This document shows positions 17,308 to 25,337 of a DNA stretch of 64,000 bases, piece by piece (position 1 is the stretch's first letter; the number at the start of each line of letters is the position of its first letter). The stretch spans positions 1 to 64,000 of the forward strand of contig NZ_JBOFIN010000125.1 in the NCBI RefSeq assembly GCF_051650185.1, given 5' to 3'. The position numbers and the translations under genes are program-made. This stretch comes from Scandinavium sp051650185. Lineage in GTDB: Bacteria; Pseudomonadota; Gammaproteobacteria; Enterobacterales; Enterobacteriaceae. The notes under the pieces were generated by a model that saw only the letters and a list, made by a program, of their open reading frames with translations, did no database searches and had not been told where the DNA came from.

Positions 17308-18003
17308 ATGCGAATTCTGGCTATTGATACCGCCACTGAGGCCTGTTCCGCGGCCCTGTGGAACGACGGTGCCATCAGTGCTCATTTCGAGCTTTGTCCA
17401 CGCGAACACACCCAACGCATTCTGCCTTTAGTGCAGGATACTCTGACTGAAACCGGCGTCATGCTCACCGAGCTTGATGCGCTGGCGTTTGGCCGTGGCC
17501 CGGGCAGTTTTACCGGGGTGCGCATCGGGATTGGCATTGCACAAGGTCTGGCGCTGGGGGCGAATCTGCCGATGATCGGCGTCTCAACGCTTGCCACCAT
17601 GGCGCAGGGTGCGTTTCGCAAGACTGGCGCGACCCGCGTGCTGGCCGCGATTGACGCTCGCATGGGGGAAGTGTATTGGGCTGAATATCAGCGTGATGAG
17701 CAGGGCATCTGGCAGGGCGAAGCGACTGAAGCTGTGCTCAAACCAGAGGCCGTTAACGCCCGGTTGAAGCAACTTAGCGGCGAGTGGGCTACTGTTGGAA
17801 CAGGCTGGGCTGCATGGCCGGATATGGCCGCTGACAGCGCGGTAACGTTGATTGATGGCGACGTTTTATTACCTGCGGCACAAGACATGTTGCCACTGGC
17901 TGTACACCAGCTTTCTCTGGGCCACACTGTTGCGGTCGAGCATGCCGAACCGGTTTATTTACGCAATGAAGTGGCGTGGAAGAAACTTCCTGGCCGGGAA
18001 TGA
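17308..18003 (+). CDS. tsaB: tRNA threonylcarbamoyladenosine biosynthesis protein TsaB
   Basis: A 231-residue ASKHA-fold protein matching E. coli YeaZ/TsaB. It is the scaffold partner of TsaD and TsaE for making t6A at position 37 of ANN-decoding tRNAs, and is essential in E. coli. The N-terminal ILAIDTATEACSAAL segment and GRGPGSFTGVRIGI are characteristic. It is followed 38 bp later by yeaY, as in E. coli. Confidence 0.96.
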   Translation: MRILAIDTATEACSAALWNDGAISAHFELCPREHTQRILPLVQDTLTETGVMLTELDALAFGRGPGSFTGVRIGIGIAQGLALGANLPMIGVSTLATMAQGAFRKTGATRVLAAIDARMGEVYWAEYQRDEQGIWQGEATEAVLKPEAVNARLKQLSGEWATVGTGWAAWPDMAADSAVTLIDGDVLLPAAQDMLPLAVHQLSLGHTVAVEHAEPVYLRNEVAWKKLPGRE

Positions 18004-18041
18004 ATCTCAGTATATATCGCTGAGAATAAAGGAGTCGCACC

Positions 18042-18635
18042 ATGGCGAGTCAAAAACGGGTAGTGCGTGGATTACTGACAGGGTTGGTTATGGCTGCATT
18101 GAGTGGCTGCGTTTCCGTTCCCGATGAAATCAAAGGCACCAGCCCAACACCGCAACAGGATCTGACCCGAGTAATGGCGGCCCCGCAGCTGTATGTCGGT
18201 CAGGAAGCGCGTTTTGGCGGGAAAGTCGTTAACGTGCTGAACCAGCAGGGCAAAACCCGGCTTGAAATTGCTACCGTCCCGCTGGATGAAGGGGCTCGAC
18301 CTGCACTTGGTGCGCCTTCCCGCGGACGTATTTACGCCGATGTGAATGGCTTCCTCGACCCTGTTGATTTCCGTAATCAGCTGGTCACCGTGGTGGGGCC
18401 GATTACCGGCACCCAAAAAGGGAAAATTGGCTCGGCGGAATATACCTACATGGTTATGCAGGCCGCTGGCTTCAAACGCTGGCGCATCACGCAGCAGGTG
18501 GTGATGCCGCCACAGCCGATTGATCCGTACTGGGGTGGCGGCTGCTACCGCCATCGCTGTGGTTATCCTGGTTACGGCGGGTGGGGCTGGTACAATCCAG
18601 GCCCGGCGCAGGTGCAGACTATCGTAACTGAATAA
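18042..18635 (+). CDS. yeaY: Slp-family outer-membrane lipoprotein YeaY
   Basis: A 197-residue protein with a signal peptide and lipobox LSGC (lipidated C23). It belongs to the Slp family, a starvation lipoprotein family of unknown exact function. The C-terminus is rich in Gly, Tyr, Trp and Pro (WGGGCYRHRCGYPGYGGWG), as in E. coli YeaY. GGAG (18031-18034) precedes the ATG. It is probably co-transcribed with tsaB and is followed by a terminator. Confidence 0.93.
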   Translation: MASQKRVVRGLLTGLVMAALSGCVSVPDEIKGTSPTPQQDLTRVMAAPQLYVGQEARFGGKVVNVLNQQGKTRLEIATVPLDEGARPALGAPSRGRIYADVNGFLDPVDFRNQLVTVVGPITGTQKGKIGSAEYTYMVMQAAGFKRWRITQQVVMPPQPIDPYWGGGCYRHRCGYPGYGGWGWYNPGPAQVQTIVTE

Positions 18636-18660
18636 TAGCTTGTTTTTATTAGCTTAAGTG

Positions 18661-18687
18661 ACAGCGGCTGGTCCGCTGTTTCTTTTT
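18661..18687 (+). terminator. Terminator after yeaY
   Basis: The perfect 7-bp stem ACAGCGG/CCGCTGT with a 5-base loop is followed by TTCTTTTT. Confidence 0.8.
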
Positions 18688-18761
18688 GGCGGGATGGACT
18701 CCCGGACATAAGAAAAATAAATAGTGACGCGCTTCGCAACCTTAAATCCGTTTAATTAATA

Positions 18762-18778
18762 AACTGGTACGATTAGTT
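18762..18778 (+). promoter_or_regulatory. FadR operator upstream of fadD
   Basis: AACTGGTACGATTAGTT fits the FadR consensus and the recalled E. coli fadD O1 site. It lies 73 bases before the fadD start in the promoter region, so fadD should be repressed by FadR and induced by long-chain acyl-CoA. fadR itself is present at 30.2 kb. Confidence 0.75.
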
Positions 18779-18850
18779 AATATGTTGTTAATGACTTGTT
18801 TATTAACAGGGGTTGTGATGACGACGAATTCTCATTTCAGAGGTGATGCA

Positions 18851-20536
18851 TTGAAAAAGGTTTGGCTTAACCGTTACCCCGCTGATGTGCCGGCGGAGAT
18901 CGATCCTGACCGTTATCAATCCCTGGTAGATCTGTTCGAACAGGCGACAACCCGTTTTGCCGACCAGCCCGCGTTTACCAACATGGGCGAGGTGATGACA
19001 TTCCGTAAGCTCGAAGAGCGCAGCCGTGCGTTTGCCGCCTGGCTGCAAGAAGGGCTTGGCCTGCAAAAAGGCGACCGTGTGGCGCTGATGATGCCGAACC
19101 TGCTGCAATATCCGGTGGCGCTGTTTGGCATTCTGCGGGCTGGCATGATTGTCGTGAACGTGAATCCACTCTACACTCCGCGTGAGCTTGAACATCAGCT
19201 CAATGACAGCGGTGCCAGCGCGATTGTGATTGTCTCCAACTTTGCCCACACGCTGGAAAAAGTTGTCGAGAAAACGCAGGTTCGCCACGTGATCCTGACG
19301 CGCATGGGCGATCAGCTTTCAACGGCCAAAGGCACGCTGGTTAACTTCGTCGTCAAATACATCAAGCGTCTGGTGCCGAAATACCATCTGCCGGATGCCA
19401 TCTCCTTCCGTCGCGCTCTGCAACAGGGCTACCGGATGCAGTACGTCAAACCTGAAGTGGTCTCTGAAGATCTGGCGTTCCTGCAATATACCGGCGGGAC
19501 AACCGGCGTTGCCAAAGGCGCAATGCTGACGCACCGCAATATGCTGGCAAACCTCGCGCAGGTTCACGCGACCTACGGGCCGCTGTTCCATCCTGGTAAA
19601 GAGCTGGTGGTGACTGCGCTACCGCTGTATCACATCTTTGCGCTGACCATGAACTGCCTGCTGTTTATTGAGCTGGGCGGCCAAAACCTGCTGATCACCA
19701 ATCCGCGTGACATTCCGGGTCTGGTAAAAGAGCTGGCAAAATACCCGTTCACTGCCATTACGGGGGTGAACACGCTGTTCAATGCGCTGCTGAATAACAA
19801 AGAGTTCCAGCAGCTCGATTTCTCCACCATGCGCCTTTCTGCGGGTGGGGGCATGCCGGTTCAGCAAGTCGTGGCTGAACGTTGGGTTAAGCTGACCGGG
19901 CGCTATCTGCTGGAAGGCTATGGCCTGACGGAGTGCGCGCCGCTGGTGAGCGTGAACCCGCACGATATCGACTATCACAGCGGCAGCATCGGCCTGCCGG
20001 TGCCTTCTACGGAAGTGAAGCTGGTGGACGATGACAATAACGAAGTCGCGCCGGGCGAACCGGGTGAACTGTGCGTCAAAGGCCCGCAGGTGATGCTGGG
20101 CTACTGGCAGCGTCCGGATGCCACCGATGAAATTATCAAGAACGGCTGGCTGCATACCGGTGATATCGCGGTGATGGACGAAGAGGGCTTTATGCGCATC
20201 GTTGATCGCAAAAAAGACATGATTCTGGTATCGGGCTTCAACGTCTATCCAAACGAAATTGAAGACGTGGTGATGCAGCACTCAGGCGTGCAGGAAGTGG
20301 CCGCTGTCGGCGTTCCTTCTGGCAGCAGTGGAGAAGCCGTGAAGATCTTCGTGGTTAAGAAAGACGCCTCGCTGACCGAAGAAGCGCTGATCACATTCTG
20401 TCGCCGTCAGCTGACCGGATACAAAGTGCCGAAGCTGGTTGAGTTCCGCGATGAGCTGCCGAAATCTAACGTCGGAAAGATTTTGCGACGAGAACTTCGT
20501 GACGAAGCCCGCGCTAAAGTGGACAATAAAGCCTGA
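18851..20536 (+). CDS. fadD: Long-chain fatty acid-CoA ligase FadD
   Basis: A 561-residue acyl-CoA synthetase of the AMP-forming family that activates incoming long-chain fatty acids at the inner membrane for beta-oxidation. The ATP/AMP signature YTGGTTGVAKGA and the FACS motif NGWLHTGDIAVMDEEG are intact. The start is the TTG at 18851 (KKVWLNRYPADVP), as in E. coli, with AGAGG seven bases upstream. The longer open frame from 18782 lies in the operator region. A terminator follows. Confidence 0.96.
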   Translation: MKKVWLNRYPADVPAEIDPDRYQSLVDLFEQATTRFADQPAFTNMGEVMTFRKLEERSRAFAAWLQEGLGLQKGDRVALMMPNLLQYPVALFGILRAGMIVVNVNPLYTPRELEHQLNDSGASAIVIVSNFAHTLEKVVEKTQVRHVILTRMGDQLSTAKGTLVNFVVKYIKRLVPKYHLPDAISFRRALQQGYRMQYVKPEVVSEDLAFLQYTGGTTGVAKGAMLTHRNMLANLAQVHATYGPLFHPGKELVVTALPLYHIFALTMNCLLFIELGGQNLLITNPRDIPGLVKELAKYPFTAITGVNTLFNALLNNKEFQQLDFSTMRLSAGGGMPVQQVVAERWVKLTGRYLLEGYGLTECAPLVSVNPHDIDYHSGSIGLPVPSTEVKLVDDDNNEVAPGEPGELCVKGPQVMLGYWQRPDATDEIIKNGWLHTGDIAVMDEEGFMRIVDRKKDMILVSGFNVYPNEIEDVVMQHSGVQEVAAVGVPSGSSGEAVKIFVVKKDASLTEEALITFCRRQLTGYKVPKLVEFRDELPKSNVGKILRRELRDEARAKVDNKA

Positions 20537-20558
20537 GCTATACGTCAGTCGCCAACAG

Positions 20559-20582
20559 ACGCCGGTTAAGCCGGCGTTTTTT
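20559..20582 (+). terminator. Terminator of fadD
   Basis: The stem ACGCCGG/CCGGCGT (7 bp, 5-base loop) is followed by six T. The rnd start lies just beyond. Confidence 0.9.
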
Positions 20583-20609
20583 ATGGGCGCAAACCCTAGA
20601 GAACGCAAA

Positions 20610-21737
20610 TTGAATTATCAGATGATCACCGAGGATGCTGCGCTGCAGGCCGCTTGTGAAGCGGCGCGCGACGTCCCTGCTATTGCGCTGGACACCGAAT
20701 TTGTCCGCACCCGTACCTATTATCCGCAACTGGGCCTGATTCAGATGTTTGATGGCAATCAGGTGGTGTTGATTGATCCGCTGACCATCCACGACTGGCG
20801 TCCTTTTAAAGCGCTCATGCAGGATAAAAATGTCACCAAATATTTGCATGCGGGCAGCGAAGACCTTGAGGTCTTCCTGAATGAGTTTGGTGAATTGCCC
20901 GATCCGCTGATCGACACACAGGTTCTGGCTGCCTTCTGCGGCCGTCCGATGTCGTGGGGCTTTGCCGCGATGGTGGAAGAGTACACCGGCATTGCGCTGG
21001 ACAAGAGCGAATCCCGTACCGACTGGCTGGCGCGTCCGCTGACAGAGCGCCAGTGCGATTACGCGGCGGCAGACGTCTGGTATTTATTGCCGATTGCTCA
21101 AAAACTGATGGATGAAACAGGTACCAGCGGTTGGCTGCCTGCGGCGCTTGATGAGTGCCGCCTGATGATGCAGCGTCGTCAGGAAGTGGTCGACCCGGCT
21201 GAGGCGTGGCGTGACATCACCAATGCTTCTCAGCTGCGCACGCGCCAGCTGGCCTGCCTCAAGCTGTTGGCTGACTGGCGTTTACGCAAAGCGCGTGAGC
21301 GTAATCTGGCCGTGAATTTCGTGGTTCGCGAAGAACATTTATGGAGTGTGGCGCGCTACATGCCGGGGTCGCTCGGCGAACTCGACAGTCTGGGCCTCTC
21401 AGGCAGCGAAATTCGTTTCCATGGCAAAACGCTGTTAAGCCTTGTCGAAAAAGCACAAGCTTTGCCGGAAGAGGCGCTGCCTGAACCGCTGCTCAACCTG
21501 ATGGATATGCCGAGCTACCGCAAAGTGTTTAAAGCGATTAAAGCTTTGATGCAGGAAGTCAGTACCGAGAAGGGCGTAAGCGTTGAGCTGATGGCCTCGC
21601 GTCGACAGATTAATCAGTTGCTGAACTGGCACTGGAAGCTGAAACCGCAGAGTTCGCTGCCAGAACTGGTGTCAGGCTGGCGCGGCGAATTGATGGCCGA
21701 TCGCCTGAATGCGTTGTTGGCTGAATATCCAGGGTAA
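20610..21737 (+). CDS. rnd: Ribonuclease D
   Basis: A 375-residue DEDD-type 3'-5' exoribonuclease for tRNA 3' maturation, the same length as E. coli RNase D. ALDTEF (D28, E30), the HAGSEDLEVF segment and YAAADVWYL supply the catalytic DEDDy residues; two HRDC domains follow. The start is the TTG at 20610 (NYQMITED), as in E. coli, with AGAGAA upstream. The in-frame ATG at 20583 lies in the T-run of the fadD terminator and is rejected. Confidence 0.95.
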   Translation: MNYQMITEDAALQAACEAARDVPAIALDTEFVRTRTYYPQLGLIQMFDGNQVVLIDPLTIHDWRPFKALMQDKNVTKYLHAGSEDLEVFLNEFGELPDPLIDTQVLAAFCGRPMSWGFAAMVEEYTGIALDKSESRTDWLARPLTERQCDYAAADVWYLLPIAQKLMDETGTSGWLPAALDECRLMMQRRQEVVDPAEAWRDITNASQLRTRQLACLKLLADWRLRKARERNLAVNFVVREEHLWSVARYMPGSLGELDSLGLSGSEIRFHGKTLLSLVEKAQALPEEALPEPLLNLMDMPSYRKVFKAIKALMQEVSTEKGVSVELMASRRQINQLLNWHWKLKPQSSLPELVSGWRGELMADRLNALLAEYPG

Positions 21738-21742
21738 AAAAT

Positions 21743-21807
21743 GCCGGGCGGCACTGCGTTTGCCCGGCCTACTTTGTAGCCCCGGTAAGCGTAGCGCCAC
21801 CGGGGAG
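21743..21807. repeat. REP pair (BIME) between rnd and minE
   Basis: Two inverted REP units (21743-21772 and 21776-21807) lie between the convergent genes rnd and minE. Confidence 0.75.
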
Positions 21808-21814
21808 TCGCAAT

Positions 21815-21842
21815 AAAAAACCCCGGATTTCCGGGGTTTTTT
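21815..21842. terminator. Bidirectional terminator of rnd and minCDE
   Basis: AAAAAACCCCGG and CCGGGGTTTTTT form a perfect 12-bp repeat with an ATTT loop region and T-runs in both directions. It lies four bases from the minE stop. Confidence 0.9.
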
Positions 21843-21846
21843 CATA

Positions 21847-22116
21847 TCAGGATTTCGACTCTTCCGCTTCGGGGAGCGTAACGTTAAGTTCGAGAATCGA
21901 GATATCGCCATCTTTCTGCTCTAGCTGCACGGTGACCATTTCCGGGTCAATCTGCACGTATTTGCAAATCACCTCAAGAATGTCTTTCCTGAGCTGCGGC
22001 AGATAATGCGGCTCGGCGTCACTGCGGCGGCGTTCCGCGACGATAATCTGTAAACGTTCTTTCGCGATGTTGGCGGTGTTCTTTTTTCGTGAGAGAAAAA
22101 AGTCGAGTAATGCCAT
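21847..22116 (-). CDS. minE: Cell division topological specificity factor MinE
   Basis: An 89-residue protein nearly identical to E. coli MinE (88). The N-terminal MALLDFFLSRKKNTANIAKERLQ region carries the membrane-targeting sequence and the anti-MinCD helix, followed by the dimeric topological specificity domain. It stimulates MinD ATPase and drives the pole-to-pole Min oscillation that keeps the Z ring at mid-cell. Last gene of minCDE, three bases after minD. Confidence 0.97.
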   Translation of the reverse strand: MALLDFFLSRKKNTANIAKERLQIIVAERRRSDAEPHYLPQLRKDILEVICKYVQIDPEMVTVQLEQKDGDISILELNVTLPEAEESKS

Positions 22117-22119
22117 AAC

Positions 22120-22932
22120 TTATCCTCCGAACAGGCGTTTGAGGAAACCTTTCTTCTCTTCTTCGATGAAGCGGAAAGGACGTTCTTCTCCCAGCAGACG
22201 ATCTACCGTGTCGGCGTAGGCTTTGCCTGCGTCCGCTTCGGTATCCAGAATAACCGGCTCACCCTGGTTAGAGGCACGAAGGACTGACTGATCTTCCGGG
22301 ATCACGCCAACCAGTTTAATGCGCAGAATTTCCAGCACATCTTCCATGCTCAGCATGTCGCCTTTGCTTACGCGTCCCGGGTTGTAACGGGTCAGCAGGA
22401 GATGTTCTTTAATCGGATCTTCGCCTTTTTCTGCACGACGGGATTTGGACGCCAGGATGCCGAGGATACGGTCGGAGTCACGCACAGAAGAGACTTCCGG
22501 GTTGGTGGTGATCACCGCTTCGTCGGCGAAATAGAGCGCCATCAGCGCACCGGTTTCGATACCGGCCGGGGAATCACAGACGATGAAGTCAAACTCCATC
22601 TTCTTCAGCTCTTCCAGCACTTTTTCAACGCCTTCGTAGGTCAGCGCGTCTTTATCGCGAGTCTGAGAAGCCGGGAGAATGTAGAGATTTTCGGTACGCT
22701 TATCTTTAATCAGCGCCTGATTCAGCGTCGCATCACCCTGAATGACGTTAACGAAGTCATACACGACGCGACGTTCGCAACCCATGATGAGATCCAGGTT
22801 ACGCAGACCGATATCAAAATCGATAACGACAGTTTTCTTTCCCTTCTGGGCCAAACCAGTAGCGATGGCCGCGCTGGAGGTGGTCTTGCCGACGCCCCCT
22901 TTACCCGAAGTCACAACAATAATGCGTGCCAT
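22120..22932 (-). CDS. minD: Septum site-determining ATPase MinD
   Basis: A 270-residue ParA/MinD ATPase. The deviant Walker A GKGGVGKT (10-17) has both signature lysines K11 and K16. The C-terminal amphipathic helix KKGFLKRLFGG anchors the ATP dimer to the membrane. It recruits MinC to block FtsZ near the poles and is released by MinE. Middle gene of the min operon, 23 bp after minC. Confidence 0.98.
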   Translation of the reverse strand: MARIIVVTSGKGGVGKTTSSAAIATGLAQKGKKTVVIDFDIGLRNLDLIMGCERRVVYDFVNVIQGDATLNQALIKDKRTENLYILPASQTRDKDALTYEGVEKVLEELKKMEFDFIVCDSPAGIETGALMALYFADEAVITTNPEVSSVRDSDRILGILASKSRRAEKGEDPIKEHLLLTRYNPGRVSKGDMLSMEDVLEILRIKLVGVIPEDQSVLRASNQGEPVILDTEADAGKAYADTVDRLLGEERPFRFIEEEKKGFLKRLFGG

Positions 22933-22955
22933 AGAAATTCCTTGTTAAAAAGGGA

Positions 22956-23654
22956 TTAGTTTAACGGTTCAATTGTCAGAGCGGCGGCGTCCAGACGCAG
23001 ACGGACCGCTTTGCCATAATAATCGGCCGGGATATTGTCACTCAGCCAGTAAACCCCTGCGATGGACATCAGTTCTGCCGCAAGGTGGGTACAAAATATT
23101 TGTGCTTCTTTGTCGCCACTGGCACCGGCCAGTGCGCGTCCCCGCATCATGCCATAGATGTGAATATTTCCGTCGGCGATCAGTTCTGCGCCTGCGCTGA
23201 CGTGACTTGTCACAATCAGATCACAGTTTGGTGCATAAATGCGCTGACCGGAACGAACCGGCGTATCAATCAATCTCGTTTTTGTGACAGGGGTAACAAT
23301 TGGTGCTGGCGCTGGGGCTTCAATCGGCGCTGCACGGGGGATTTTTTCTTTCCCTTCAGTCAGTAAGGGAATGCCCGCGCGGTCGATTTCTGCTTTTAAT
23401 TCCGGATTTTTGCACCCGCTGACGCCCATGATCCGCAAACCGGTGGCGGTAATGGCCTGCTGAAGCGGTTGCCATTTCGTGACATCAACAAGGCTGCTGA
23501 TATTCACCACAACAGGGGCGTGGCGCAGAAAAGCGGGAGCCTGAGCGATTTTGTCTTCTAACGCCTGACGAATAACCTCGGGTTTTGCCTCGTGCAAATG
23601 AACCACGGATAACGTGAAGCTACTGCCTTTAAGTTCGATGGGCGTATTTGACAT
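22956..23654 (-). CDS. minC: Septum site-determining FtsZ inhibitor MinC
   Basis: A 232-residue protein. The N-terminal domain (about 1-105) destabilises FtsZ. A Pro/Ala-rich linker follows (AAPIEAPAPAPI), then the beta-helical C-terminal domain that binds MinD (TRLIDTPVRSGQRIYA onward). The ATG at 23654 (MSNTPIELKG, as in E. coli) follows AAGG by six bases. The upstream in-frame TTG would swallow that ribosome site. First gene of minCDE, divergent from ycgL. Confidence 0.96.
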   Translation of the reverse strand: MSNTPIELKGSSFTLSVVHLHEAKPEVIRQALEDKIAQAPAFLRHAPVVVNISSLVDVTKWQPLQQAITATGLRIMGVSGCKNPELKAEIDRAGIPLLTEGKEKIPRAAPIEAPAPAPIVTPVTKTRLIDTPVRSGQRIYAPNCDLIVTSHVSAGAELIADGNIHIYGMMRGRALAGASGDKEAQIFCTHLAAELMSIAGVYWLSDNIPADYYGKAVRLRLDAAALTIEPLN

Positions 23655-23722
23655 CCTGGCCTTACTCAATTTTCAATTTATCGCCCGCACCACTGCGGCG
23701 ATATTCCGAAGACTACAGGGCA

Positions 23723-23731
23723 TGTTATAGT
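23723..23731 (+). promoter_or_regulatory. Extended -10 promoter element of ycgL
   Basis: TGTTATAGT fits an extended -10 (TGn plus TATAGT) about 50 bases before the ycgL start, in the minC/ycgL divergent region. The -35 is weak. Confidence 0.5.
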
Positions 23732-23780
23732 CACAAATATAGAGAGGCAAGTAACCGCAGTCTAAATCAGAGTAAAAGTA

Positions 23781-24056
23781 ATGTTTTGTGTGATCTACAG
23801 AAGTCCTAAACGCGACCAGACCTACTTATATGTCGAAAAAAAAGACGATTTTTCCCGTGTGCCGGAAGAATTGATGGCGGGATTTGGTCAACCGCAGTTA
23901 GCCATGGTTTTGCCCCTGGACGGGCGTAAAAAATTGGTCAATGCCGATCTGGAAAAGGTCAAAACGGCCCTGACAGAACAGGGTTATTATCTGCAACTTC
24001 CGCCACCGCCGGAAAATTTACTTAAGCTTCATCTCCAGGCTAGCGGAAAACAATAA
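23781..24056 (+). CDS. ycgL: YcgL domain protein
   Basis: A 91-residue UPF0745 protein matching E. coli YcgL through MFCVIYRS and LPLDGRKKLVNAD. It is small and soluble with a single alpha/beta domain, and its function is unknown. It is the first of three same-strand genes (ycgL, ycgM, ycgN) and lies 19 bp before ycgM. Confidence 0.93.
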   Translation: MFCVIYRSPKRDQTYLYVEKKDDFSRVPEELMAGFGQPQLAMVLPLDGRKKLVNADLEKVKTALTEQGYYLQLPPPPENLLKLHLQASGKQ

Positions 24057-24075
24057 CGCAACGACAGGAGCAGGC

Positions 24076-24735
24076 ATGTATCAACATCATAACTGGCAGG
24101 GCGCGCTACTGGATTACCCGGTCAGTAAAGTGGTTTGTGTGGGCAGTAATTACGCGAAGCATATTCAGGAAATGGGCAGCGCCACGCCGGAAGAGCCGGT
24201 GCTGTTTATTAAGCCTGAAACGGCGCTGTGTGATATCCGTCAGCCGTTAGTGCTGCCGGAAGGTCTGGGCTCTGTGCATCACGAAGTCGAACTGGCGATT
24301 CTGATAGGCGGGACGTTACGCCAGGCGACAGAAGAGCACGTGATGAAGGCCATCGCCGGTTACGGTGTCGCGCTGGATCTCACCCTGCGTGATATTCAGG
24401 GCAAAATGAAGAAAGCCGGTCAGCCGTGGGAGAAAGCGAAAGGCTTCGATTACTCCTGCCCGATTTCGGGCTTTATTCCTGCGAGTGAGTTTAAAGGCGA
24501 TCCGCAAAACACCCCGCTCGGGCTGAAAATTAACGGCGAAGTTCGCCAGCAGGGCAGCACGGCCGACATGATCCACAAGATTGTGCCGCTGATTGCCTAC
24601 ATGAGCCGCTTCTTCACCCTGAAAAGCGGCGATGTGATCCTGACCGGAACACCGGAAGGGGTCGGTCCGCTGAACAGCGGCGATGAACTTGAAGTGACAT
24701 TTAACGGCAACTCGTTAACCACCCGAGTGCTGTAA
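24076..24735 (+). CDS. ycgM: Fumarylacetoacetate hydrolase-family protein YcgM
   Basis: A 219-residue FAH-fold enzyme, the same length as E. coli YcgM. The metal-binding HHEVELAILIG segment and the C-terminal GDVILTGTPEGVGPL signature are intact. Family members hydrolyse acylpyruvates or decarboxylate oxaloacetate; the substrate here is inferred only at family level. Confidence 0.92.
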   Translation: MYQHHNWQGALLDYPVSKVVCVGSNYAKHIQEMGSATPEEPVLFIKPETALCDIRQPLVLPEGLGSVHHEVELAILIGGTLRQATEEHVMKAIAGYGVALDLTLRDIQGKMKKAGQPWEKAKGFDYSCPISGFIPASEFKGDPQNTPLGLKINGEVRQQGSTADMIHKIVPLIAYMSRFFTLKSGDVILTGTPEGVGPLNSGDELEVTFNGNSLTTRVL

Positions 24736-24742
24736 CGCTCCC

Positions 24743-24765
24743 TTGCCGCCCATCAGGGGCGGCAA
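24743..24765 (+). terminator. Hairpin after ycgM
   Basis: A perfect 8-bp stem TTGCCGCC/GGCGGCAA with a 7-base loop and almost no T-run. It is a weak terminator or mRNA-stabilising structure before ycgN. Confidence 0.35.
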
Positions 24766-24814
24766 AACTTGCATCCGCATGCCAGACTGGTTATAAGGTG
24801 CACCCTGGTTTTCA

Positions 24815-25273
24815 ATGGCGGACATTCCTATGAGCAACATCCCTTTCTGGCAAAGCAAAACGCTGGAACAAATGACCGACGCAGAGTGGGAATCTTTGTG
24901 TGACGGCTGCGGCCAGTGCTGCCTGCACAAGCTGATGGATGAAGAGAGCGATGAAATCTATTTTACCAACGTCGCCTGCCGCCAGTTGAACATCAAGACC
25001 TGCCAGTGTCGGAACTATGAGCGTCGCTTTGAATATGAGCCGGACTGCATCAAGCTGACGCGCGATAACCTGCCGACGTTTGAATGGCTGCCGCAAACCT
25101 GCGCGTATCGCCTGCTGGCGGAAGGAAAACCTCTCCCAACCTGGCACCCTTTGCTGACGGGTTCAAAAGCGGCGATGCACGGAGAACGTATTTCTGTGCG
25201 CAACATTGCGGTGAAGGAATCGGATGTGGTGGACTGGGAAGATCACATCATGAATCACCCCGGGCGGGGCTAA
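24815..25273 (+). CDS. ycgN: UPF0260 cysteine-cluster protein YcgN
   Basis: A 152-residue protein of the YkgJ/CxxCxxCC type. The cluster CDGCGQCC near residues 29-36 plus later cysteines (C54, C62, C64, C77, C94) suggests a bound metal or Fe-S centre. Function unknown. It matches E. coli YcgN closely. The first ATG gives MADIPMSN and mirrors the E. coli N-terminus. ATG 24830 (MSNIPF) has the better-spaced GGCGGA and may be the true start. Confidence 0.92.
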   Translation: MADIPMSNIPFWQSKTLEQMTDAEWESLCDGCGQCCLHKLMDEESDEIYFTNVACRQLNIKTCQCRNYERRFEYEPDCIKLTRDNLPTFEWLPQTCAYRLLAEGKPLPTWHPLLTGSKAAMHGERISVRNIAVKESDVVDWEDHIMNHPGRG

Positions 25274-25288
25274 GTCGCCCGCTCGCAG

Positions 25289-25321
25289 AAAATGCCACCC
25301 GCAGCCGCCGGTGGCATTTTT
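25289..25321. terminator. Bidirectional terminator between ycgN and the iutA-type gene
   Basis: AAAATGCCACC and GGTGGCATTTT form an 11-bp stem, with T-rich ends on both strands between convergent genes. Confidence 0.85.
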
Positions 25322-25337
25322 GTTTCAGGCGCAGAAA

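Noticed and set aside
18782..18850. Longer fadD N-terminus from ATG 18782
   Set aside because: The extension begins next to the FadR operator and is not part of the family; the TTG start with AGAGG gives the normal 561 residues.
20583..20609. ATG start nine codons upstream for rnd
   Set aside because: It lies in the T-run of the fadD terminator, lacks a ribosome site, and the TTG at 20610 matches the known E. coli start.
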